Shown here: positions 49,609-58,358 of the stretch, in pieces | How the letters are laid out: every line of letters starts with the position of its first letter | Numbering within the stretch: position 1 is the first letter of the stretch | NCBI RefSeq assembly: GCF_026241855.1 | Contig: NZ_JAPJDC010000001.1 | Coordinates: forward strand, 186,001 to 250,000 | Length of the DNA: 64,000 bases | Origin: Curtobacterium flaccumfaciens pv. betae | Lineage (GTDB): Bacteria; Actinomycetota; Actinomycetes; Actinomycetales; Microbacteriaceae | Direction of reading: 5' to 3' | Notes under the pieces: model-generated | Told to the model about the DNA's origin: nothing | What the model saw: the letters and a program-made list of their open reading frames with translations, nothing else | Databases searched by the model: none | Made by a program: the position numbers and the translations under genes

Positions 49609-51744
49609 ATGAGTCTCCTGTCCGGCGCCACTACCCGGCGCAGAACCACCACCCTCCGCGTCTGCGGAGCCGTCCTCGGGGCGGCGCTCATCGCCGGTGC
49701 CTCGATGGTCGGGACGAACGCCGCCACCGCTGCGACGAACACCCCCACCACCAACATCTCGACCGGTGGCCCGATCCACGTCCTGCTCGGCGTCGGCGCG
49801 ACCGAGAGTCAGCGCATCGCCTCGTGGTACTTCCCCACGAACGTCGCGCAGTCGCTCGAGATCCAGAAGACCGCGTCCATGACGGACGGGGTCTTCACCG
49901 ACGCCAAGCAGACGATCGCCGCCTCGGAGGCCGCGAACACCGCGGCCGACACGAGCGCGACCGACTCGAACACCAAGAGCATCCCCGGCATCGCCGCCGA
50001 GTCGGGCTACATCAACGCCCACGCGACCATCTCTGCCCTCGAGCCGAACACCTCGTACACGTACCACGTCGGTGCGGCGGACGGTTCGGCCTGGTCCGCG
50101 TCGTACACCTTCACCACGAAGAGCTTCTCCGGCGACTTCGACTTCCTGTTCTTCGGCGACCCGCAGATCGGCTCGTCGGGCTTCACCGACGACGACGGCG
50201 CCGGCTGGGCGGACACGCTCAAGTACGCCACGTCGACCGAGCCGGACGCCGAGCTCCTGGTCTCCGGTGGCGACCAGGTCGAGCACGCCAACAACGAGTA
50301 CGAGTGGGGTGCGTTCGCCGACAGCAGCGACGTGCTGAAGCGCTACCCGTGGGCGTCGACCATCGGCAACCACGACGTGGGCGGCAAGGCCTACGAGCAG
50401 CACAACCAGGTGCCGAACTCCCTGAAGGTGCCGGACTTCTACCCGGGCGGCAACACGACCGCGAACTCGGGTGGCGACTACTGGTACATGTACAAGGGCG
50501 TCCTGTTCATCGACATCAACTCGAACGCCTACGCGGCCGGTTCGGACGCTGCCCACGTGAACTACGTGCGCGACGTCATCACCCGTCACGGCGACGACGC
50601 GAAGTGGACCACGCTGGTCTACCACCACTCGATCTACTCGCCCGCCGACCACGCGAACGACCGTGACAACCAGCAGCGCCGGTTCGACTTCACGCGCTCG
50701 TTCTCGGACATGGGCGTCGACCTCGTCCTGCAGGGCCACGACCACTCCTACTCGCGCAGCTACGCGATCAAGAACGGCAAGAAGGCCAACGTCAACGAGC
50801 AGCCCGCTGCTCCCGACGTCTTCTCCGGCCCCGGCGGCGTCATCTACATGACGGCGAACTCGGCCTCGGGCTCGAAGTACTACGACCTCACCACCCCGGA
50901 CGCCACCCAGGGCGGCTACGGCTCGGACCCGCTCGACCCGACGGGTCAGCGACACTTCGCCAACTCGGTCGAGAACCAGGAGCACGTCCGCACCTTCGTG
51001 AAGGTCTCGGTCACCGACGACAAGCTCGCCGTCGAGAACATCCGTGCCAGCGACTGCACGACGCTCAACTCGGCGGTGCAGCACGGCAAGGTCGACAGCT
51101 GCGGCGTGACGCTCCAGCCGACGGCCACGGCCGACCCGGCTGCGATCGGTTCGACGGTCGACAAGTTCAACCTGCACGCCACGCTGCCGAAGACGACCAC
51201 CACGCTCTCGGTGTCGGCTGCGACGCAGACGTACCGCACCAAGACGCCCGTCACGGTCACCGCGACCATCGGCGGCGGGGTCGGTGCCCAGCAGGGCACC
51301 GTGACCTTCCGTGACGGCAAGACGGTGCTCGGGACCGCTCCGGTGAAGAACGGCACGGCCAGCATCACGCTGCCGAGCGCTCTCGCCATAGGCAAGCACT
51401 CGGTGACGGCCTCGTTTGTGAACGCCGACACGACCTACTCGGGCACGGACTCGACGACGGCCAAGGCGACGACGGTGACCGTTTCGAAGGCCCCGTCCCG
51501 TGCCGTCCTGCAGTACAGCGGCGGGAAGGCGAGCGTGCAGGTCGGCGCCACCGGCTTCCGGGTCGACGGCACCGTGCGGATCTACGAGGGCTCGAAGCGC
51601 CTCGCCGACGTCAAGGTGTCGCACGGCACGAACACCTCGGCGCTCAAGCTGAAGAAGGGCACGCACAAGCTGCACGCCGTCTTCCTCGGCACCTCCGAGA
51701 TCGCCACGAGCACCAGCCCGACCATCACGGTCGTCATCAAGTAG
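49609..51744 (+). CDS. Secreted purple acid phosphatase-like metallophosphoesterase
   Basis: A 711-residue exported enzyme. After the signal peptide (ends near ATAA) comes a Fn3-like purple acid phosphatase N-domain (TISALEPNTSYTYHVG), then the metallophosphoesterase core with all metal motifs: FGDPQIGS, SGGDQVEH, IGNHDVG, VYHHSIYS and GHDHSYSRSY. The last 200 residues are an Ig-like Big_5 repeat (GTVTFRDGKTVLG) and a further beta domain. It would release phosphate from organic phosphates outside the cell. A strong terminator follows. Confidence 0.92.
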   Translation: MSLLSGATTRRRTTTLRVCGAVLGAALIAGASMVGTNAATAATNTPTTNISTGGPIHVLLGVGATESQRIASWYFPTNVAQSLEIQKTASMTDGVFTDAKQTIAASEAANTAADTSATDSNTKSIPGIAAESGYINAHATISALEPNTSYTYHVGAADGSAWSASYTFTTKSFSGDFDFLFFGDPQIGSSGFTDDDGAGWADTLKYATSTEPDAELLVSGGDQVEHANNEYEWGAFADSSDVLKRYPWASTIGNHDVGGKAYEQHNQVPNSLKVPDFYPGGNTTANSGGDYWYMYKGVLFIDINSNAYAAGSDAAHVNYVRDVITRHGDDAKWTTLVYHHSIYSPADHANDRDNQQRRFDFTRSFSDMGVDLVLQGHDHSYSRSYAIKNGKKANVNEQPAAPDVFSGPGGVIYMTANSASGSKYYDLTTPDATQGGYGSDPLDPTGQRHFANSVENQEHVRTFVKVSVTDDKLAVENIRASDCTTLNSAVQHGKVDSCGVTLQPTATADPAAIGSTVDKFNLHATLPKTTTTLSVSAATQTYRTKTPVTVTATIGGGVGAQQGTVTFRDGKTVLGTAPVKNGTASITLPSALAIGKHSVTASFVNADTTYSGTDSTTAKATTVTVSKAPSRAVLQYSGGKASVQVGATGFRVDGTVRIYEGSKRLADVKVSHGTNTSALKLKKGTHKLHAVFLGTSEIATSTSPTITVVIK

Positions 51745-51760
51745 CACCAGGCACGAGCAA

Positions 51761-51788
51761 GGGCCCCGCGATCCCGATCGCGGGGCCC
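51761..51788 (+). terminator. Rho-independent terminator of the phosphatase gene
   Basis: GGGCCCCGCGAT pairs with ATCGCGGGGCCC around CCCG, 17 bp after the stop, followed by a short TT. Confidence 0.85.
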
Positions 51789-52081
51789 TTCGCCGTGCGG
51801 CCGGGGGTGGGCGCCCTGTCCTACCCGGGACCGGCGCCGCACCGGCTGACGGGAGACCCGAACTCCCTGTCCGTCCGCTGGTGAGAGCGACCGGTCAACC
51901 TGTGGTGAGCATGCGCCTTCCGCCCTCGTTCCACCTCCGAGCCAGGCCAATTGCCAGGCTTTGAGTGAATGTGCAGACATTCCTAGGTTCTAGCTGTGGA
52001 GAGGCGCATACTTCGAGCCTCCGAGAATGCGCGCTCGTCGCCGACGTCACCCCGCCTCTCCTTGCAGGAAGAGGCCGGACC
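51789..52081. other. Intergenic leader of the DUF3494 gene
   Basis: About 290 bp with no gene seen. The last part holds the ribosome binding site AGGAAGAGG. No clear operator is visible. Confidence 0.5.
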
Positions 52082-53332
52082 ATGCAGGCTCGCCATCTCA
52101 GACGCAGTACCCTCCTGGTCGTGTCGGCCGCCGCCGTCGCGCTGATCACCCTCGGCACCGGTGGTGGGGCTTCGGCCGCCACGGTCATCGACGGCCCCGT
52201 CAACCTCGGCACCGCCTCGACCTACGGCGTCCTCGGCGCGAGCGCGGTCACGAACACCGGCCCCTCCGTGATCAACGGCGACCTCGGCTTGTCGCCGGGG
52301 ACGTCCATCACCGGCTTCGGCGGCGCACCGAACGGCGTCGTCAACGGCACCACGCACCAGACCGACGCCGCAGCCGCACAGGCCCAGCGCGACACCACCA
52401 CCGCGTACAACGTCGCCGCCTCGCTCTCCCCGACCCAGACCGGTCTGACCGAGCTGAACGGCCTCTCGCTCTCACCCGGCGTGTACTCCGGCGGCGCCCT
52501 CGCCCTGGCGAACAACGGTGCGCTGACCCTGGCCGGCAGCGCGAACTCCGTGTGGGTGTTCCAGGCCGCGTCGACCCTGACCATCGGGTCCGCCAGCCAG
52601 ATCGTGATCACCGGCGGTGCCAGCTCGTGCAACGTGTTCTGGCAGGTCGGCAGCTCCGCGACCGTCGGCACCGGCGCCCAGTTCCAGGGCACCGTCCTGG
52701 CGCAGCAGTCCGTGACCGCCACCACCGGCGCGACCGTGCAGGGCCGACTGCTTGCCCGCACCGGCGCAGTGACCCTCGACACGAACACGATCACGGCATC
52801 GAACGGCTGCCCCGCGCCGGGCACCCCGTCCGAGTCGCCGACCATCACCTCGGGCACCCCGTCCGACGGCACCGTGGACGTGCGCTACTCGTCCACCGTG
52901 ACCGCGACCGGCACCCCGAACCCGACCTTCACCGCCACGGGCCTGCCCGACGGCCTGACGATCGACAGCACCACCGGCGTCATCTCCGGCACCCCGACCA
53001 CCCCGGGCACGTCGACCGTGACGATCACCGCGTCGAACGGGACCAGCCCGGACGACACCAGCGTCGTCACGATCACCGTCCGCGCCCCGGCCCCGGTGCC
53101 CACCGCGACGCCCACTCCGACGGCACCCGCAGTGGCACCCACCGGCACCCCGAGCGGCCCCGCAGGCGCCGGCGGTGGTGGCGGCGGCGGAACCGGCCAG
53201 CCCACCGGTGAGCTCGCGTTCACCGGCTCGGACCCGACCGTCCCGCTGAGCATCGCCGCCGCGCTGCTCGCCGCGGGTGCAACGCTCATGGTCCTGCTCC
53301 GTCGTCGCCGTCGCAGCGTCGGCCGCATCTGA
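52082..53332 (+). CDS. DUF3494 ice-binding-like protein with sortase signal
   Basis: A 416-residue surface protein. After the signal peptide (ends near GASA) the DUF3494 beta-solenoid runs to about residue 245: LGTASTYGVLGASAVTNTG, LTLAGSANSVWVFQAAS, and a closing VFWQVGSSATVGTGAQF. A putative Ig domain follows (PTITSGTPSDGTVDV ... GVISGTPTTPGT), then a Pro/Thr-rich and Gly-rich stalk, the LAFTG sorting signal, a membrane helix and RRRRR. LAxTG signals are used by class E sortases. Members bind ice or act as adhesins; which applies here is open. Confidence 0.9.
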   Translation: MQARHLRRSTLLVVSAAAVALITLGTGGGASAATVIDGPVNLGTASTYGVLGASAVTNTGPSVINGDLGLSPGTSITGFGGAPNGVVNGTTHQTDAAAAQAQRDTTTAYNVAASLSPTQTGLTELNGLSLSPGVYSGGALALANNGALTLAGSANSVWVFQAASTLTIGSASQIVITGGASSCNVFWQVGSSATVGTGAQFQGTVLAQQSVTATTGATVQGRLLARTGAVTLDTNTITASNGCPAPGTPSESPTITSGTPSDGTVDVRYSSTVTATGTPNPTFTATGLPDGLTIDSTTGVISGTPTTPGTSTVTITASNGTSPDDTSVVTITVRAPAPVPTATPTPTAPAVAPTGTPSGPAGAGGGGGGGTGQPTGELAFTGSDPTVPLSIAAALLAAGATLMVLLRRRRRSVGRI

Positions 53333-53349
53333 TCAACCCGCACGTCCTC

Positions 53350-53379
53350 ACGGCCCCGCGACCCTGGTCGCGGGGCCGT
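53350..53379 (+). terminator. Terminator of the DUF3494 gene
   Basis: ACGGCCCCGCGACC pairs with GGTCGCGGGGCCGT around CT, 18 bp after the stop. Confidence 0.85.
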
Positions 53380-53525
53380 CTGCGTGCCGTCGCCGGCCCT
53401 GCGGTCGGTCCACGTGCCCGTATACCTGGAGGCATGCCGACCGATCGTGTCTTCGACGACGTGCCACGGGCCTCCCGGCTCGTCGAGGACGACCTGGTCG
53501 TTGCCGGGGTGTCCCGAGGGAACCC

Positions 53526-54263
53526 TCAGGACGCTCCGGCCCCGATGAGGTCGGCGAGCGGGACGTCGTCGCGCGCCACGGCTGCGGCGACCTGGCTCAG
53601 GGAGCGCTGGTGTGTGCGGGCGTAGCGACGGATCATGCCGAAGGCCTCCTCGACGTCGACCCCGGCCGCACGTGCGAGGTACCCCTTGGCCTGTTCGATG
53701 GCGACCCGGCTGTCGAGCGCGCGCTGGAGCTGCTCCGCGGTGAGTGTCGCGTGCTCGAGGGTCCGTTGCTGCAACAGGCTGATGGTCGCGACGTCGGCGA
53801 GGGCCTGCGCGGCTCGGGCATCGGCACCGTTCAGCGCCCCCTCCGTCTCGCGGAACAGGTTCAGCGACCCGACGGTGGTGTCCCGCAGCCGGAGCGGGAT
53901 GGCGTGTACGCCCGCGTAGCCGCGAGCCCTCGATGCCTCGGCGAACCGGGGCCAGTGCTGCCGCAGGTCGTCGGCGTTCTCCGAGGTCACCAGTCGGCCG
54001 GTGGTCACGGCGGTGATGCAGGGCCCCTCACCGGCGTTGAGCTGGAGCAGACCGATGAAGCTGCTGCGCTCGCTCGTCGACGCGACGACGCGCAGCTCGT
54101 CCTGCTGGTCGAGCAGGTGGATCGCGCCCGCGGCGGCGTCGAACAACTCCACTGCCCGGTCGACCAACGTCTGCAGGACGTCGACCACGTCGTAGTCCGC
54201 CACCAGGCTGTCGGTGAGGGTCACGAACGTCTCGACCAGTCGTGCTTCTCGTACCTCGGTCAT
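53526..54263 (-). CDS. GAF-ANTAR regulator
   Basis: A 245-residue protein with a GAF sensor domain (about residues 15-165; AAGAIHLLDQQDELRVVAST) and a C-terminal ANTAR RNA-binding domain (about 180-240; SRVAIEQAKGYLARAAGV with AFGMIRRYAR). ANTAR proteins bind paired hexanucleotide-loop hairpins in nascent RNA and prevent termination. The signal sensed by the GAF part is unknown. It is divergent from the desaturase gene and is the first of two such regulators here. A short plus-strand frame from 53434 with GGAGG overlaps its 3' end and was not called. Confidence 0.92.
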   Translation of the reverse strand: MTEVREARLVETFVTLTDSLVADYDVVDVLQTLVDRAVELFDAAAGAIHLLDQQDELRVVASTSERSSFIGLLQLNAGEGPCITAVTTGRLVTSENADDLRQHWPRFAEASRARGYAGVHAIPLRLRDTTVGSLNLFRETEGALNGADARAAQALADVATISLLQQRTLEHATLTAEQLQRALDSRVAIEQAKGYLARAAGVDVEEAFGMIRRYARTHQRSLSQVAAAVARDDVPLADLIGAGAS

Positions 54264-54427
54264 GTGGAGCGGTCCTTCCGTCGAGCAGGCGGGACAACCG
54301 TAACCGAGCAGCGGACACGCGGACCTGTGGCTTGCACCCGGGAGCGCGGCGGCTCTAGCGTTGGAGCAGCTGCCCCAGACCCCGGCCGCCGGAACGTTCC
54401 TCCATTCCGATGACGACCAGGGAATCC

Positions 54428-55579
54428 ATGACGACGCAGCACGCCGGTACCAGCCCGCAGCGGGAGACCAGCTCGAAAGCCCTCACCGGCGGCTACCGGA
54501 AGACCGGCTCCCCGGCCGGACCGCGGACCGGCGGCACCTCGTCCTACTCCGCGCTGCTGGCGCAGGTGAAGGAAGCCGGGCTGCTCGAGCGCCGACGGGG
54601 GTTCTACTGGGCGTTGTTCTCCGCGCTCGTCGTGGCGACGGCTGCGTGCTGGGTCGTGTTCGCGTTCCTGGGTGACTCGTGGTTCCAGTTGATCGTGGCC
54701 GGCGCGCTGGGCGTGCTGTTCACACAGTTCGCGTTCCTGTCGCACGAGGCTGCGCACCGTCAGGTGTTCGAGTCCCAGAAGTGGAACGACCGCGCGGGCC
54801 GCTGGCTCGGCACGTTCCTCGTGGGCCTGAGCTACTCGTGGTGGATGAACAAGCACACCCGCCACCACGGCAACCCCAACACCGTCGGCAAGGACCCGGA
54901 CATCGCGCCGGACGCGATCCGGTTCCTGCCCGAGGACGCCGCCGCCGTGACGAACGGGCCGCTCCGGGTGTTCGTGCAGTACCAGGGCTGGTTGTTCTTC
55001 CCGTTGCTGACGCTCGAGGGGATCAACCTGCACCGGGCCGCCGTCATGTCGGTGCTCCGGGGCACCGGCGGCCGCAGCGACACCCGGGGGCGGGTCCTCG
55101 AGGGCATCCTGCTCGTGGCTCGTTTCGCGATCTACCTGACGGTCGTGTTCTGGTTCCTGCCGTTCGGGATGGCGTGCGCGTTCCTCGGGGTGCAGCTGGC
55201 CGTGTTCGGCGTGATGATGGGTGCTTCGTTCGCCCCGAACCACAAGGGCATGCCGACCATCGCGCACGACGCCAAGGTCGACTTCTTCTCCCGTCAGGTG
55301 CGCACCTCGCGCAACATCCGCGGCGGCTGGTGGGTGTCGTTCCTGATGGGCGGGCTGAACTACCAGGTCGAGCACCACCTGTTCCCGTCGATGCCGCGTC
55401 CGGCGCTGAAGCAGGCCCGCCTGCTCGTCCGTGACCACTGCGACACCCTGGACGTGCCCTACACCGAGACCACGCTGCTGCGTTCGTACGGCATCGTCGT
55501 CCGGTACCTCAACCGCGTCGGCCTCGCCGCCCGCGACCCCTTCGTCTGCCCCATGGTGACCGAACTCCGGATCCACTGA
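54428..55579 (+). CDS. Membrane fatty acid desaturase
   Basis: A 383-residue desaturase with the three iron-binding His boxes: HEAAH, HTRHH and VEHHLF (HxxHH). Four hydrophobic segments are arranged in two pairs. It resembles acyl-CoA or linoleoyl-CoA desaturases of actinobacteria. The second of two in-frame ATGs (54428) has AGGGA upstream and was chosen over 54410. It introduces double bonds into membrane lipids, typically for cold adaptation, and lies 20 bp ahead of a lipid kinase gene. Confidence 0.92.
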   Translation: MTTQHAGTSPQRETSSKALTGGYRKTGSPAGPRTGGTSSYSALLAQVKEAGLLERRRGFYWALFSALVVATAACWVVFAFLGDSWFQLIVAGALGVLFTQFAFLSHEAAHRQVFESQKWNDRAGRWLGTFLVGLSYSWWMNKHTRHHGNPNTVGKDPDIAPDAIRFLPEDAAAVTNGPLRVFVQYQGWLFFPLLTLEGINLHRAAVMSVLRGTGGRSDTRGRVLEGILLVARFAIYLTVVFWFLPFGMACAFLGVQLAVFGVMMGASFAPNHKGMPTIAHDAKVDFFSRQVRTSRNIRGGWWVSFLMGGLNYQVEHHLFPSMPRPALKQARLLVRDHCDTLDVPYTETTLLRSYGIVVRYLNRVGLAARDPFVCPMVTELRIH

Positions 55580-55599
55580 GCCCCGCCCCGCCCTGCCCC

Positions 55600-56582
55600 G
55601 TGCCGAACCTCCCGAACGACGCCCACCAGCTGCGAGCAGCGGTGGTCGTGAACCCGACCAAGATCGACCAGGCGCGCCTCCGATCGGTGCTCGGCACCGA
55701 GGAGCGTGCCCACGGATGGGCCGAGTCGCTCTGGTTCGTCACGAGTGCCGACGACGACGGTCGGGCTGCCGCACGGGCCGCGCGCGACGCCCGCCCGAGC
55801 GTCGTCCTCGTCGCCGGCGGGGACGGCACGCTCCGGTCGTCGCCGAGGAACTCCGCGGCACCGGGACGCCGGTCGCGCTCGTCCCCAGCGGCACCGGCAA
55901 CCTGTTCGCACGGAACCTCGGGCTGCCCCTCGGCGACCTGGTGCGCTCCGTCCGTGCGGGCTTCGGCGGGACGGACCGCCCGATCGACGTCGGGCTGGCC
56001 GACCTGACCGACCCGTCGGGCACCACGACGTCGCACGCGTTCCTGGTGATGACCGGCATCGGGCTCGATGCGAGCATGGCCGCGGACACGAACGCGTGGG
56101 TGAAGAAGCGGTTGGGGTGGGTGGCCTACTCGGATCCCATCGCCCGGTCCGTGATCGGCAACCGGCAGATCCCGGTGCACTACGGGATCGACGACGGCCC
56201 GCTCCGCAGCATGAGCGCGCACACGATCATCGTCGGGAACTGCGGCACCCTGACCGCGGGCATCCTGCTGCTCCCCGCTGCCCGCCCGGACGACGGGATC
56301 CTCGACGCCGTGGCGTTCCGGCCGGCCGGGTGGTTCGGGTGGACCAAGGTCGGGTACGCCCTGACGCTCAACCGGTTCTTCGCGCGCACCCGGTTCGGGC
56401 GACTCCTCGCTCGCGTGTTGCAGACCTCCCGTGCGCTCCGGTACACCCGGGCACGGACGCTGCGGCTGACCGTCGACACCCCGGAGCGGGTGCAGCTCGA
56501 CGGCGATGCGTTCGGCGAGGTGGTCGCGGTGTCGCTCACCACGCACCACCACGGGCTGGTCCTCCGGACGGAACCGGTCTAG
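55600..56582 (+). pseudogene. Diacylglycerol kinase-like gene with a single-base frameshift
   Basis: The GTG at 55600 opens a frame encoding RAAVVVNPTK and the nucleotide-binding VVLVAGGDGTLR, then nonsense. The reading one base back from 55836 resumes perfectly: VVAEELRGTGTPVALVPSGTGNLFARNLGLPL and on to the stop at 56582. One G seems to be missing from CTCCGG(G)TCGTC. The joined protein would be about 327 residues, with both kinase signatures and the GNCGTLTAGI core. It is a DagK/sphingosine kinase-type lipid kinase, and its partner is the desaturase upstream. Whether the lesion is real or a base-call error cannot be told here. Confidence 0.82.
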
Positions 56583-57292
56583 CCGGTGCTGCCGAGATCG
56601 GCACCCCCGTGCACGACGTCCTCCGCCATGGCCCGGATCCCGCGGCCCGCACCGGCAGCAGCACGTCGCAGGATCTGGAACGCCTCGTCCATCCGGATGC
56701 CCCGTCGGTACGCGAGTGCGCCCTTGGCCTGTTCGAGGAGCACCCGGGCCTCGAGCGCGTCCTCGACCTGTTCCTCGATCGTGGTCGACACCCCCCGGTC
56801 GCGCTGTCGGACGAGGGCAGCCGAAGCCGCGTCGGCGAGCAGCTGCATCAGCACGACGTCCTGGTCACTGTGCCCGCGGGTGTGGTCGGCGAAGACGCAC
56901 AGGGAGCCGATGGTGCGGTCCCGCAGACGGATCGGCTCGGCGAACGTGCCGTGCAGCCCGCGTTCACGCATCGTCGCCGAGAACGCCGGCCACTCCGACT
57001 CGTGCGTGGACACGTCGGGCACGTCGATCGTCTTCCCGGTCCGGTAGCAGTCGAGACACGAGCCCTCGTTCGTCCCGAGCTGCGCTTCCTCGGCCTCGCT
57101 GCTGCGCTCGCTCGTCGAGGCGACGACCTGCAACACACCGGACCGGTCCGCCAGCACGACGCCCGCCTCCGTCGCCGAGGTCCCCTCCACGCACGCCGCG
57201 ATGACCCGGTCCATGGCGTCGAGCACCTCGAGGTCAGTGTCCAGAGCCGGCACCAACCGATCCGGCAGGTTGGTCGCGCCACTGGTCGTCAT
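56579..57292 (-). CDS. GAF-ANTAR regulator (second copy)
   Basis: A 237-residue paralogue of the protein at 53526, with the same GAF (VVLADRSGVLQVVASTSERSS) and ANTAR (ARVLLEQAKGALAYRRGI, EAFQILRRAA) layout. Its stop overlaps the lipid-kinase stop tail to tail. The motif VVASTSERSS is shared between the two, pointing to duplication. The paired regulators enclose the desaturase and kinase genes. Confidence 0.92.
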   Translation of the reverse strand: MTTSGATNLPDRLVPALDTDLEVLDAMDRVIAACVEGTSATEAGVVLADRSGVLQVVASTSERSSEAEEAQLGTNEGSCLDCYRTGKTIDVPDVSTHESEWPAFSATMRERGLHGTFAEPIRLRDRTIGSLCVFADHTRGHSDQDVVLMQLLADAASAALVRQRDRGVSTTIEEQVEDALEARVLLEQAKGALAYRRGIRMDEAFQILRRAAAGAGRGIRAMAEDVVHGGADLGSTG

Positions 57293-57480
57293 GCTTCGAC
57301 GCTACGTCCAGACCGATGGCGCACGGCTCAGCCAGTTCGCGTACCGGATCACGGCTCTCGAGTCCGCAAGCAGGCGCGTCCGTCGAAGTGCGGACTGGTG
57401 CGACCCCCGGACAGGGGGTCAGGATGGCGCATCAGTTGCACAGAGCAACTGGCAGGTGCTTCACCGACAGAGGAGTCGTC

Positions 57481-58212
57481 ATGAAGAAGTCCATCGCAGC
57501 CGCGTTCGCCGCGGTCGCCGTCATCACCGCCGGCGTGTTCGCCGCTTCGCCCGCGTCCGCGCTGCCCGTCAGCACGAAGGTCGTCGGCGGCGAGAAGGCC
57601 CCCACCACCTCATGGGCGGTGCAGCTCGAAGCCTCGGGCGGGAGCATCCCCGCAGGCTACGTCAGCAACTGCACCGGCGAGCAGCTCAACGCCTCGTGGA
57701 TCCTCACCGCCCGGCACTGCATCGACGGCATCGGCGCGATGAACGTCTACCACTCCAACTCCACCGTCAACCGCGGCGCGGCCGTCGCCGTCGACCGGGT
57801 CAGCGCCTCGCCGGCCGGTGACATCGCGCTCGTGCACCTGCGGACCGCCTACTCGCTGTCCACCTACGCACCCCTCGACCTCACCGCGACGGCCAAGTCG
57901 AGCGGCACCGGCACCATCCAGGGCTACGGCCTGCGTGCCAACGCGACCCAGTCCGACGGCCTCTACCAGGCCACCGTCTCGCTCACCGGCGCGAGCACCG
58001 ACGCCTTCAACGGTCGTGCCCAGCACCTCACCGGCGTGACCGGTGCCTCGAACCACGGCGACTCGGGCGGCCCGCTGCTCGTCAACGGCAAGGTCGTCGC
58101 CGTGTGCTCCACCGGCGACAGCGCCGACCCCGGCGCGAACACCAAGGCCGGCTCGAACTACGCCCTGCTGTCGCAGGCCTCGTCCTGGATCCGGACCACG
58201 GCCGGCGTCTGA
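57481..58212 (+). CDS. Secreted trypsin-like serine protease
   Basis: A 243-residue S1-family protease. A signal peptide ends ASPASA, and the mature start is near VVGGEKAP. The catalytic triad is complete: His in TARHC, Asp in GDIALVHL, Ser in HGDSGGPL. Cys pairs are present around the His loop and at AVCSTG. The ribosome binding site AGAGGAG precedes ATG. It acts outside the cell; the target is unknown. A hairpin follows. Confidence 0.92.
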   Translation: MKKSIAAAFAAVAVITAGVFAASPASALPVSTKVVGGEKAPTTSWAVQLEASGGSIPAGYVSNCTGEQLNASWILTARHCIDGIGAMNVYHSNSTVNRGAAVAVDRVSASPAGDIALVHLRTAYSLSTYAPLDLTATAKSSGTGTIQGYGLRANATQSDGLYQATVSLTGASTDAFNGRAQHLTGVTGASNHGDSGGPLLVNGKVVAVCSTGDSADPGANTKAGSNYALLSQASSWIRTTAGV

Positions 58213-58227
58213 ACCACCTGACGGACT

Positions 58228-58259
58228 GGAGGCGCGGTGTCAGCTGGCACCGCGCCTCC
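58228..58259 (+). terminator. Hairpin after the protease gene
   Basis: GGAGGCGCGGTG pairs with CACCGCGCCTCC around an eight-base loop, 15 bp past the stop. It is another member of the GGAGGC hairpin family. Confidence 0.75.
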
Positions 58260-58358
58260 CGTGGCGTCCCCACCCATCTCCAGAACCGGGGTCGCCTGCT
58301 CGGCGTCCGTCACCCACCAGCTGAGCGCCCGTGCGGGCGCCGCGACGACAGTGGGGCC

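Noticed and set aside
53434..53625. Short plus-strand gene MPTDRVFDDVPRAS with a GGAGG site
   Set aside because: It has a good start signal but turns into low-complexity shadow where it overlaps the ANTAR gene; at most a truncated remnant.
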